Origin: Parasitella parasitica
Taxonomy: Eukaryota > Mucoromycota > Mucoromycetes > Mucorales > Mucoraceae
Assembly (NCBI GenBank): GCA_025201805.1
Contig: MU619238.1
Span: forward strand, 1-49,945
Length of the DNA: 49,945 nucleotides
Direction: 5' to 3'
Shown: piece by piece, positions 41,102 through 49,945 of the stretch
Position numbering within the stretch: the first letter of the stretch is position 1
Layout: every line of letters begins with the position of its first letter
Notes under the pieces: generated by a model
What the model was told of the DNA's origin: nothing
Database searches by the model: none
What the model saw: only the letters and a program-made list of their open reading frames with translations
Made by a program: the position numbers and the translations under genes

Positions 41102-44100
41102 TTATCTTTTGTGAGGGTCTTCTAAATCAACAAATCCAAAGCATCTAACCCACTGATCATCAGGCACCAGTGATCCGAATAGCTCTTTCATCCTTTGTCC
41201 CAACTGTATAATAAAGATATATTTTTAGTGCTGAATGGCAGCAGGGTTGCAGTATATTTACCTTATCTAGTTCTATGATAATGCTTTCCATCATGATAAC
41301 ATAGGCATAATACACCATATAACACTCGTCTTTAACAGATTCGTTGCTATCTGTTAAGTCATTCTTTTTCAAATCTGCTGTTAGCTTTGGTAACTTCTGC
41401 AATTTCAACATGAGCATTTCTCTTGCTTTTTCTGCTGGAGGCAGATAAGGCGGTAAGGGTGTCTTTAATTGCAATGCAGATGCAAGCAAATAAAAGTAAA
41501 GCAAAACACTTCCTGCCATCTCCATCAGTTCCTGGCTGGCTGGCAGCATGAGATCCCGTCTTACTTGAGTGGCCCAGACGTCTTTCAATATAACAATACG
41601 GATCGACAGGAACTTGTCGAGAATGTTTTGGCAGGATGTGAGCATCGCTTCGTATGTTTTGGCGGGGAATGGACCCTTTAGGCGAGGTTCGTTGGGTGCG
41701 TAGGCTAACAAACCTTGAAGTTCTACTAGGCTAACTTGCAGCGAAAATTCCACATGCTGGAATTGGATAGACCTTGCTTCGTTGCGTTTTGCTATTGCCT
41801 CAAGCTCTTCTCGCGAGGTAACTGATCTACTATTGCTACTGCCATCAGTTGCTGCCCTGCCGTCTAAAATGACTTTTTTAACAAGGTGTGAATAATTTGT
41901 ACTGGAATCATTTTTTGCTGCTGCTGCATGAACAATCGAGCGGGTGTTGTCTTCTGAATACTCTGCCACCAACTGCTTGTAGTACCATGATAATCGAATG
42001 AGCAAATCCGAAAGCCCTTTTCGCATCTCTTTCCTTGCTTCAAACGGCCAGATATAGGCTGTAACTACCAAGCCTACGTGGTGCAGTTAATTGTTGTCAG
42101 TAATCCATATAGGTATATACAATATGTATTTACAAACTAACCGATAATGACACCAGCAGACACGGTTGCGCATCTCATGATAGCCAGCTCGATTACATCA
42201 ATAACCTGCTCTTCATTTCTATGATTGTACATGAATGGTACAATTAAATTGTAAGAAAGTAAAGAAAACAAGCCAAATCTTCCATGTTTATGATTCAAAA
42301 TCATCCAAAAGCAAGGAATAGAAAATGCCCAAGACATTAATAGCAAGATGGGACCCTGATGTGGCAAAAACAGATAGAATAATACTGCAATGACTGAACC
42401 AAGGATAGTAGCTAATACTCGCAACACGGCAACCTGATTTGTCCCACCTACTGTAGGAGACATCACAGCCATGACCTATGTTGCCAATATGTGTTTAAAT
42501 TAGTATTGCTACAATGCAAATCTACGAAAACGGTATATAATTACCGTAATAAGGGTCCAATCCATCTTCCAGGTTATAAAATACTCTCGTGTTGCCGGGA
42601 TGAATGCCATGGACGCAATTGCAAGAGCAATCAGTGTAGATTTAGACGCATATCGCACTGTATGCTGTCTAAACCATGAAAAAAAGCCCCAAAGGGTCAG
42701 AAAGAATCTTCGAAACTTTGTCTTTGGCTTGGGAGTATGCAGCGTATTGAACGTGTTGTTATTGTTTGGCACAAAAGAGTCAATGGAGCTCTTTTTAATA
42801 ATGACAGGTTTAGCTTTGTTGCTTTTACTTCCTCCATCTTTCGTATTTTGCTGTTTTTGATATTGAGCTTGAGTATCTGCGTGTCGTTGTCTCGAGTAGA
42901 AACAACAGCACAAGAACCAAACTTTGATACATAACACTATTAACACCCCATCAACGACACTTGTAAAAATATATTTGTACTTACATGGGCTAACCAAATA
43001 TCTTTTAATCATTTGCCAGAATCCTCCCTTCTTGTTTTGCTCCTCGTCATATTCGAATACGGACTGAACACATTCTACCAACACCATCAACTCTTTGGCA
43101 AACTCCAGTAAGCAAAATACAAAAAAGTAGACCAAGAAAACATCTTCAGCAGGAAATTGGTTCATTAAATGCGAGTGCAATTCTTCAGGATTGATAGTGG
43201 CATTTTTCATCCGCATGCGCTTCATCTTTCGACGATACATGCGAGTCAATGCCAACTGTTGCGACTCTTCAAACAGAGCTATTGCCATTGCAAGATTTTG
43301 TCGCATTAGCCCGAAAGATGGTGTGGTCTCAGTTATTTGGCGGGTGAATCGACTTTGCAAGTGCACTATTGTTTGTTTGCAGGTGTATGCTAGTGACTTC
43401 ATGGGAGGTCTTACCGTCTTGATAAATTGTACCAGCGCACCTTCTTCCTCTTCTTCTTCTCCTCTAGCGAGATGGTTATCATCGATTTCCTGCTCAATAT
43501 GATAGTATCCATTCAGTGGCTGCCTTTCCGTTTGCTTCTTTAGCGATCTACCGCAGTTGTCGTCGTCTGCATCTGCGTCTAAGCTGTTTCTGTTACTGCC
43601 GCCAAACATTGACTGCGTGGACATGGTGTGCTCTTTCTTCAACTCGTATTCCATCTTCTTTCTTTGGTCTGTTGCCTTTACATGATATACCTTCTTTTTT
43701 CGTCCGTAATGTGAACCTAGCTTGTCATGTTCTTGTGGTATAGAACCGTAGTTGGATGCATACTTTTTTCCTGGGCTTGCAGATGTCTTCATGACTTCAA
43801 ACTGCAATCCACAACTGCTGCGTAGACCGCCCACATGCTGGGCTAATCTTTGCAAACTAGATACAATGGTGTCATATCCTGCGGCATGCCTCCAGATATC
43901 TAGATTATAGTACTCTTTTTTAGCATCCGCTAGAGAAGATTGCAATGATGTGAAGCTTGTGCGATGGGCATTAATGGCGCTTTGTAAATTCTCGTTTGCG
44001 GTAAACTCTGGCAAGTCTGTGTCTAGTAGAAAGGTCTTGGTGAGCAATTTTAACAGGATTTTGATAGCCGTTAGCGTATCGTTGATGTCAGCCCTGTACA

Positions 44101-45845
44101 CAGTTTGTTAATATACACACTAAAGTCCATAAAGATATGCTTACTTGAGCTTTTTAGTCGCTGTCATGGGCCATATAAACCAGCACACAAAAGCAGATAT
44201 TGCTGTCCCTATAGTCACTATAGCAAACATCTCTTCAATGTACGTAGGATCAAAGTATGAAGGAATCACCGAGCCTTCTTTTACCAAAACTGGAAATATG
44301 ATCATGAATCCCAACCCACAGCCTACAAAAAGATTTGAGTTTAATCTTATATTCCTGGCATAAACCGCCCATAATTTACTTTACCTGTTCCAATGGCTGG
44401 TTTATTGTAATGCGCCTTAATGAAGGATAATACAAATGTGCTACCAGCAAGCCAAAATCCAAGTGTTACACAGCAGGAAGTGACATAATAATCCTGGGAT
44501 CTCAAGTAAATGGCTACCAACATGCTTAACAACGAAATCAAAAGAGCACAGACTGTATAAAGTAGACCATAACCTGCGGCTTCTACCATACCGCCGACTG
44601 TTTTGGAAGGATTGAAGAAGACGGTTACCGTGGCAATGACATGGCTAGAAATATTTGCTGTTCCCAACATGCTGTTCAACATTGGGACAAACGTAAACAA
44701 CGATCCCAATAAATAAGCAAAGCTACATTTCAGTACCATCTTTTGTCTATAGGACAAGGTAAAGAAATGACGCACAACCCATTCATACGCTGATTTCGCA
44801 CCTCTCAAAAAGCAACTTCGGTTGGAATTCTTGAATTTCTTGTCTTTTCGTCTTCTCTTTACACGGCCGTCGAAATTATCCTCGTCTTCGCTTGTCTCGT
44901 TTGGTTGAAGGTCTTGAATAATCATGTTGGGATCTGAGGAGGAGGTTGGAAATAAGAGTGCTCTTCTTTCTCCCTCTTCTAATATATGATTATAAAATCT
45001 GTATGTGTAGAATACTTAGTTCGTTTGCGCAAGATTTTGATTAAAAAAAGCAGAACTTACTCGTTTGTTTGGCTTTTACTGGCTTGTCTTTGATGATGTG
45101 CATTCACTTCCGCTTCATCTTCCTTACCATCGAAGTAAAAATGATTGTAATGCCCCTTTATCTTTTTTTTCCCGTAATCCATAGATGCTGCCATTGGCAT
45201 AGTAGATAGGGATACAGATCGTTTTTGCCTTGTTCCATCATCCAATACGACTTCATATTCCTCGCTTAAGTAATCATGGTAGTAAGATCCTGCAGGAGAT
45301 CGAGATAACATACCGCTGTCCAAAGAGCCGTAATAGTAGAAATTGTTGGGTATGCTTCCACTGGTGCTTTGAACAACTGACATGGGATGTATTATCAAAT
45401 TGCTGCTGCTGCTTGCTGTGATGGGCGGCGCAGCGGCCTTGTATTGATTTATACTATCAAGCTCATTCGCTGCTGTGGGGCTGTCTACTGTTAGAGTGTT
45501 GCTGTTTTTGTCGATTGTAGCAATGGTTTCAATGAATGGCGTCGTATTTTCATTCTCAATTATAGTTTCTAGTCCCTGCCCTTGCTCTTCATCATCTGAC
45601 TCACTAAGGCCAATTGCAGTATGAAATGTTTGCACAGAAAATGCACTCCTACTTGATGTAGAAGGCATTGGCCGTAAATTGTTCAAGTGAGAGTTTCTAC
45701 TTGTTGATGGCGTAGGATTAGGTGTAAAGAAATCATCATCAGGAACAGACGAAGCCGATACATTTATTTCTGGAGTTGTAGTTACATATCTTGCTAAGGT
45801 CTTGCCTAATAGCTTGCCATCTTTGCGATTATCTGCTAATGGCAT
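41102..45845 (-). CDS. FUSC/BRE4-type (DUF2421) putative membrane transporter
   Basis: A large fungal member of the fusaric-acid-resistance/aromatic-acid-exporter superfamily. Seven exons on the minus strand: 45061-45845, 44385-44998, 44145-44322, 42545-44093, 42142-42475, 41262-42073 and 41102-41203. They close in frame at 1457 aa. Residues 1-340 are Ser/Asp/Asn-rich and probably disordered. A first membrane block (about 345-520) has FTLSYRQKMVLKCSFAYLLG and FIWPMTATKKLK. A long soluble middle follows, then a second block (about 1010-1155) with TVRYASKSTLIALAIASMAF and MSPTVGGTNQVAVLRVLATI. The C-terminal DUF2421-like region is helical. A strong donor (T|GTAAGT) inside exon 4 marks a possible 63-nt intron (42923-42985) that is in frame and stop-free; removing it would delete KYKYIFTSVVDGVLIVLCIK. 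The substrate is unknown; brefeldin A sensitivity is the phenotype of the yeast relative Bre4. Confidence 0.9.
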
Positions 45846-45893
45846 TTTAATTGTAAGGAAAAAAGAAACGAGCTCTAAACAAATCGACCAACA

Positions 45894-45905
45894 TTATTTA
45901 TACTG
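45894..45905 (-). promoter_or_regulatory. TATA box of the FUSC-type gene
   Basis: CAGTATAAATAA on the minus strand, about 50 bp before the ATG at 45845. Confidence 0.55.
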
Positions 45906-48000
45906 ATTCGTTTGTTGGGCGTTCTTTTGATGTGCAACAGCAAACCCCTTAAGCGTCATGTATCATATATCGTAAGTATGAAATCTGAAAATAAATGCGT
46001 CGTTTCTTTGTTTGGTTATTTATATTTGCTTAAACCTTGCGAAAAATATGTATAATATGATACACTCTTAAGAGTAATTTTTATGGATTGATTCCCTGTT
46101 AATTTACACGCAATCGTTACCCCTGATTTTTTACCTTAAAACGGACGATGAACCTAACCCGTTGATTTTCACGTCTTGTGCTACTGTTTGGAATGAATCA
46201 TACAAATACCTACACATCTTTTGTCGAAATGGTTAGACCTCTTCAGGCGTAGCTGAAATCTTGTTGAAATGTAGGCAGTGAAATTGAACCAACACGCGTT
46301 AAAAAACAAAGATTAAAGCATTCACTGGTATTCATGGTATTCTAAAAAGAGAGAAAACTAAACAGGTATAATTTTCTTTAGGTGAGTAACGGCTACAATC
46401 CCATTACTGATTGAGCTGGTTAACTGCTCGCTTTGATGGTATTATATATGCTTACCCACAAACACCATTCGGCTTGCTGTTGTACGAAAAAATTATGGTT
46501 ATTACTTTTTCGTGTTATGAATAGGCTCTAGCATATGCAGCCCTATATACTTCAAGCATACTTCCTCCATCTACCTTTGCTGTCCAGGTACCGCCAAAAC
46601 AAGAAGCCGCATAATTTATGACACATGTGTTAATTACCTGTAAAAACTTCTCAAGAATTTTTTTTTGTATATTTCCTATAATATCTTGAATGCATTTACA
46701 AACGCTGCAGAGTTGATTTGCTCTATTGTCATTAAGTTTCCTTAGGTTATTTCTAATAGAGCCATTGAGTCATCGATTAGACAATTAATTTTTTCAATCC
46801 ATTTTAGTTGTTTTCTGGAGGTATTCCCTTAACAAGAAAGGAATGTTGCTGAATGGTGTCATAGTGATGGCCATAATCATGTAATAATATTACAATTTTG
46901 AGCAAATTAATCTTAAATAAAACATGTATTGCTATTTGCACAATAGATTATTACTCTATGTACAACGTTTGAATTCACTCTTTCGTTTATCAAGTGAATA
47001 AACATCGACTATTACCTTCTAATATTTTTGATGTTTACCATATAGTTTTTGTAATAGAAACCAAGATATAAACTTTTTTCTTCGATTTATGTATCAATTA
47101 AAATGTCAGCTGTTTTTAGGTTATAGATCAAATCTTAGCAGTAATGTATTATACCAACTATAATATATCATAAGCGAGCATGAGCAGAAATGCGTAGTAA
47201 AATGGGATGACTTTATGTACACATGGCAAAAAGACACACGAGTGGCGCCAGTGAATGGCTGATCTTTATCCTGGCGCAGAGTAGATGTTCCTGAAAATAA
47301 TGTTAAATCCTGATGAATGTTCTTCCACCAGATCTACTATGAAAAACATTCTATCATCTATACGTACCTGGGCTCTTATCTTACTGTCGATTCGTACATT
47401 CCCATCCTATGGATTGGTTCAAGGCTTACCTAATTATCCAATATCAAGACCTTATTGCTGCGGCACTGTCAAATATCTATAAATGCCTAAACTAGTTTGA
47501 ATCCGGATTGAAGCTTGGAATAGCTAAATAAATATATTCAGTTCTAATTATATTTTTTCTGTTATTCTAAACAAGCTGGAAGTGTTCGTATCCAAATACA
47601 TCCTATGTATAACGAATATTACAGTATCATGAATTCTCAAAACAAATTGAAATTGTGCAAATGGCAACACCGAAAACAGAAACCTTGTTTTTAAAAAAAA
47701 AAGAAGTTTATAGGTATGTGCTTTTTTATATGCAAAGCAGAGGTCGGGTTTTTTTCGGCATTCGTTCTAATGGAGGTTCATTGCTCGTTAAATATAATTT
47801 TATACTACTAATGATGGATTCAAAGAGACTTCTGATTGCGCCCGCCATGATATGATTATGACAAGTCAGTTAGCAATTTTACTGTCTTAAATGCAGAGAT
47901 GTATCCAGTATTTTCAACGATATCAATATCATTCTTGTTGTGCCAGTTTGAAGAGCGCAGCGAAATGTTTTTTGTGTAGATGTTTTGTTATTATTTCAAA
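45906..48000. other. 2.1-kb AT-rich region without a recognised gene
   Basis: Promoter side of the FUSC-type gene, then A/T-rich sequence with no protein-like frame. The frames at 47285-47482, 47655-47855 and 48097-48285 are repeat shadows or unstructured. A short repeat core is listed separately at 47735-47790. Confidence 0.5.
47735..47790 (-). repeat. second copy of the hairpin-bearing repeat core
   Basis: The minus strand reads AACCTCCATTAGAACGAATG, then CCGAAAAAAACCCGACCTCT, then GCTTTGC. This matches the block at about 3980-4036 on the plus strand; the stem is degenerate in this copy. It lies just outside the right-end repeat cluster, as the other copy lies near the left-end cluster. 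Confidence 0.5.
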
Positions 48001-48172
48001 GTGATACTCTCTGAATATAACTAGATACAAGGCTCTGAATACTTTTATTAACATAAAATATGATCTCTATTCATACTAAACTGAGTATGTTAATTCATGT
48101 TTATCCACATAACATCTGATGTTTGGCAGGAAGTGTCAAGCATTATACTATATCACAGCATTTTCAGGAACA
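48001..48172 (-). repeat. 170-bp repeat module (inverted partner at 49241-49408)
   Basis: The minus strand reads CTGAAAATGCTGTGAT..., CTTGACACTTCCTGCCAA, CATCAGATGTTATGTGGATA, GAATAGAGATCATATTTTAT and TTAATAAAAGTATTCAGA. The plus strand at 49241-49408 gives the same order with substitutions. It includes an AGTATGAATAG/AGTATAAATAG box and AATAAAAGT, as in an LTR or promoter/poly(A) unit. Confidence 0.75.
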
Positions 48173-48176
48173 GGCC

Positions 48177-48663
48177 AATTTGTTGTATCCATAGAATACC
48201 ATGGTTACCACTATTTCAACTCACTTGTCATGGCAACCGTTCCTGGTCGGATCTAAGGTTAAATGGCATTGATTATTCTATCTAGTAAATAGAAGCATTC
48301 AATAGAATGTCTTGTATAAGAAACCATCTATTTGGGCTTTACTTATTCTAAATTGCGAAGCTCAACTTATCGATGAATAATTCACATTCATAACGATTAG
48401 CTGATTAAATATAGAAATAGGTCTTGCTCTGACTACTACTGTGTTATAATCTTGTTTGACAATTAAATGTCAAACATGACCTGATTGTATTTTATAGATT
48501 GATTTAGATAGATTTATTCTAATATAAATAGACAGCTTCTTGTCAATCAATAAATCAATAGTTTTGTATCTGGTAGACTAAGTCTTTATTACATTCTTAC
48601 TGTTATATTTTTATATCACATACAATCACCTGCTGTGCTCATTTTCAAGACCTGGCACAACAT
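48177..48663 (-). repeat. dispersed repeat, right copy (inverted partner at 1464-1940)
   Basis: The reverse complement follows 1464-1940 from TGTTGTGCCAGG to TCTATGGATACAACAAATT. On the minus strand it is preceded by a short coding-like frame (about 48626-48700, CERITNVVPGLENEHSR then TGA) that runs into the repeat start. The shared boundary may therefore be the end of a transposon gene followed by its 3' UTR (AATAAAGACTT). Confidence 0.8.
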
Positions 48664-49240
48664 TGGTAATTCTTTCACAAATAAGGAATAAGCTACAACA
48701 AGTTGTAATTGGACCTCTTGCAAGGTTCCAGGCTTATTCAAAGAATACATCTAGATCAGATCGCGGGATGTCTGTGATGGAGTACAATTATCTAGTAGTA
48801 AGGGTAGAATGATGTACTATGTTAATGGAGTGTTGGTGTATCTAATTGTTGACATTGCTATCAGGGTTATTACTACTTACTATATAATATATGTAGATAT
48901 TATTGGACAAGAAGTAATTGACAGCAATGCGGCGATGGTTATATGAACTATAAACTTACAGTATATGTAAACAACGATCGGTAGTGACAGATCAGGTTTG
49001 CAGTGATAAGGATGATTTATAGATAATAGATTTTGCTAGTATATGAGAAATGTTTATGGTAATAAACTATAAAAGCTATTACAGATATTTTCACTAGCGT
49101 TCCAATATCTGGTAAAGGTTGAACCTATTTATAATAATTGAATGTTTCATGTAAACTGAGACATCATCATGTAATGTGAATCATTACAATGTCGGGAAGA
49201 CATACTACCCAATCTTCTCTTTAATGTTAAATAGAAAGAT

Positions 49241-49408
49241 AGGTCTGTCCTGGAAATGCTGTGATTTAATATAAAGGTTTGACACTTCTTGTCAAAAACA
49301 TCAGGTGTTATGTGGATAAACATTGATTGGGATATATTTTAGTATAAATAGAGATCATATCTTATGTCAATAAAAGTCTTCAGCATTGTATCTAATTTTA
49401 TTCAGAAA
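49241..49408 (+). repeat. 170-bp repeat module (inverted partner at 48001-48172)
   Basis: Carries CTGGAAATGCTGTGAT, GACACTTCTTGTCAA, ATCAGGTGTTATGTGGATAA, AGTATAAATAGAGATCATAT and CAATAAAAGTCTTCAG in the same order as the minus strand of 48001-48172. The two form a divergent/inverted pair about 1.07 kb apart. Confidence 0.75.
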
Positions 49409-49436
49409 AGTCTTTATTACTTTATACAAATCATAT

Positions 49437-49565
49437 TTACATAACATTACGCTGCGCCCTTTGACCACTGGCACAGCAAACGTATTTCACACCTGCTGGG
49501 ACTGATATGAGATCGTGATATGTGAGACCTTGCCATGTTATTAATATAAAAATGCGGATCTTATA
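49437..49565 (-). pseudogene. coding-like remnant next to the right-end repeat
   Basis: A minus-strand frame of about 42 codons ends ...LISVPAGVKYVCCASGQR, AQRNVM, then TAA (49437-49439). It has Trp, Cys and Arg unlike random AT-rich translation and is followed by AATAAAGACTT, just as the remnant at 48626-48700 is. Probably the C-terminal end of a mobile-element protein; family not recognised. Confidence 0.2.
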
Positions 49566-49945
49566 TATAGTTTAAGTAATAACCTTGACAGCTGAAGCCT
49601 TGATAATTCTATGAGCTTATTGTTATAATTCATATTTATAACTGTAATGAAATGGCACCTATTATATAGCACCACAATTACATTAAAATAAAACCCAGAT
49701 GGATCATGGCTGATCAATCCAAGAAAGAAATACATGAAAAGCACAAGTAAACATTAACAAGTGTTGGTAGAGGCTTGCACTCCTGATCAAAGTACAATCT
49801 CCTACAACACTGGCACATGCTAATGTTGAACAACGCTACTCATAATTACAAATAAACAAATTCTAAACATGTATAAACAATGCAATTGTCAAAACAATTG
49901 CAATAATTCTAGATGCCAGAAATGGCTTGTTTATTACACAATAAG

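Larger units (their letters stand above)
48664..49945. other. right-end AT-rich repeat region
   Basis: No gene is recognised. It holds the 170-bp module at 49241-49408 and a small coding-like remnant at 49437-49565. The rest is AT-rich with many short TATA/ATTA words. Confidence 0.45.

Noticed and set aside
42491-43743. Plus-strand frames of 60-103 codons
   Set aside because: They are antisense shadows of the FUSC-type gene and have no domain character.
44926-45000. Acceptor CTCCTCAG (about 44935) for exon 2 of the FUSC-type gene
   Set aside because: It gives the wrong phase; CATACAG at 44999-45005 keeps frame and adds FYNHILEEGERRALLFP.

Overview
The window is nuclear DNA of a filamentous fungus and fits an early-diverging Mucoromycota (Mucorales-type) genome. 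It is AT-rich, with compact genes cut by many short introns (about 50-70 nt, GTAAG-type donors, CTAAC/CTAAT branch-like motifs, TAG/CAG acceptors). Housekeeping proteins read as clear fungal orthologues. No rRNA, tRNA or CRISPR array was recognised. All splice models below were built by eye and closed in frame arithmetically, without transcript data.

Layout. Positions 1-4.9 kb hold mobile-element debris: a 125-bp-arm foldback, a dispersed repeat whose inverted partner lies 46 kb away at the right end, and a decayed Helitron helicase. Positions 4.97-19.1 kb form a gene-dense block: TFIIH helicase Rad3/XPD, 3'(2'),5'-bisphosphate nucleotidase (Hal2/Met22), a zinc polyol dehydrogenase, a TMEM41/VTT membrane protein, proteasome subunit Rpn12, cornichon/Erv14, and a convergent O-fucosyltransferase-like type II membrane protein. 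Positions 19.1-22.8 kb hold a decayed F-box/LRR-like gene. Positions 22.8-27.7 kb carry AMPK gamma (Snf4), acetolactate synthase regulatory subunit (Ilv6) and an Irc3-like DEAH helicase. Positions 27.8-33.1 kb are accessory: a phased 22-bp repeat ahead of a dead DDE transposase, a five-exon 490-aa protein of unknown function, and a 765-N gap inside a repeat. Positions 33.3-36.8 kb hold three tandem sigma-like glutathione S-transferases. Positions 37.4-45.8 kb hold a two-LIM CRP protein, a CsbD-like stress protein, a Ca-regulated mitochondrial carrier (SCaMC/Sal1, with a one-base frame break) and a 1457-aa FUSC/BRE4-type exporter-like protein. From 46 kb to the end there are only AT-rich DNA and repeats.

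There is no operon logic. The genes are independent eukaryotic units, some divergent or convergent. The only functional cluster is the GST array, where one paralogue lacks exactly the first intron of the other two. The best candidates for something undescribed are the 490-aa protein at 30.2-31.9 kb with a possible PD-(D/E)XK-like core, the 22-23-bp phased TTCG array at 27.8 kb, the long foldback at 132-464, and several gene-structure oddities (a 14-nt P-loop microexon, stop-free 3n introns, precise intron loss).
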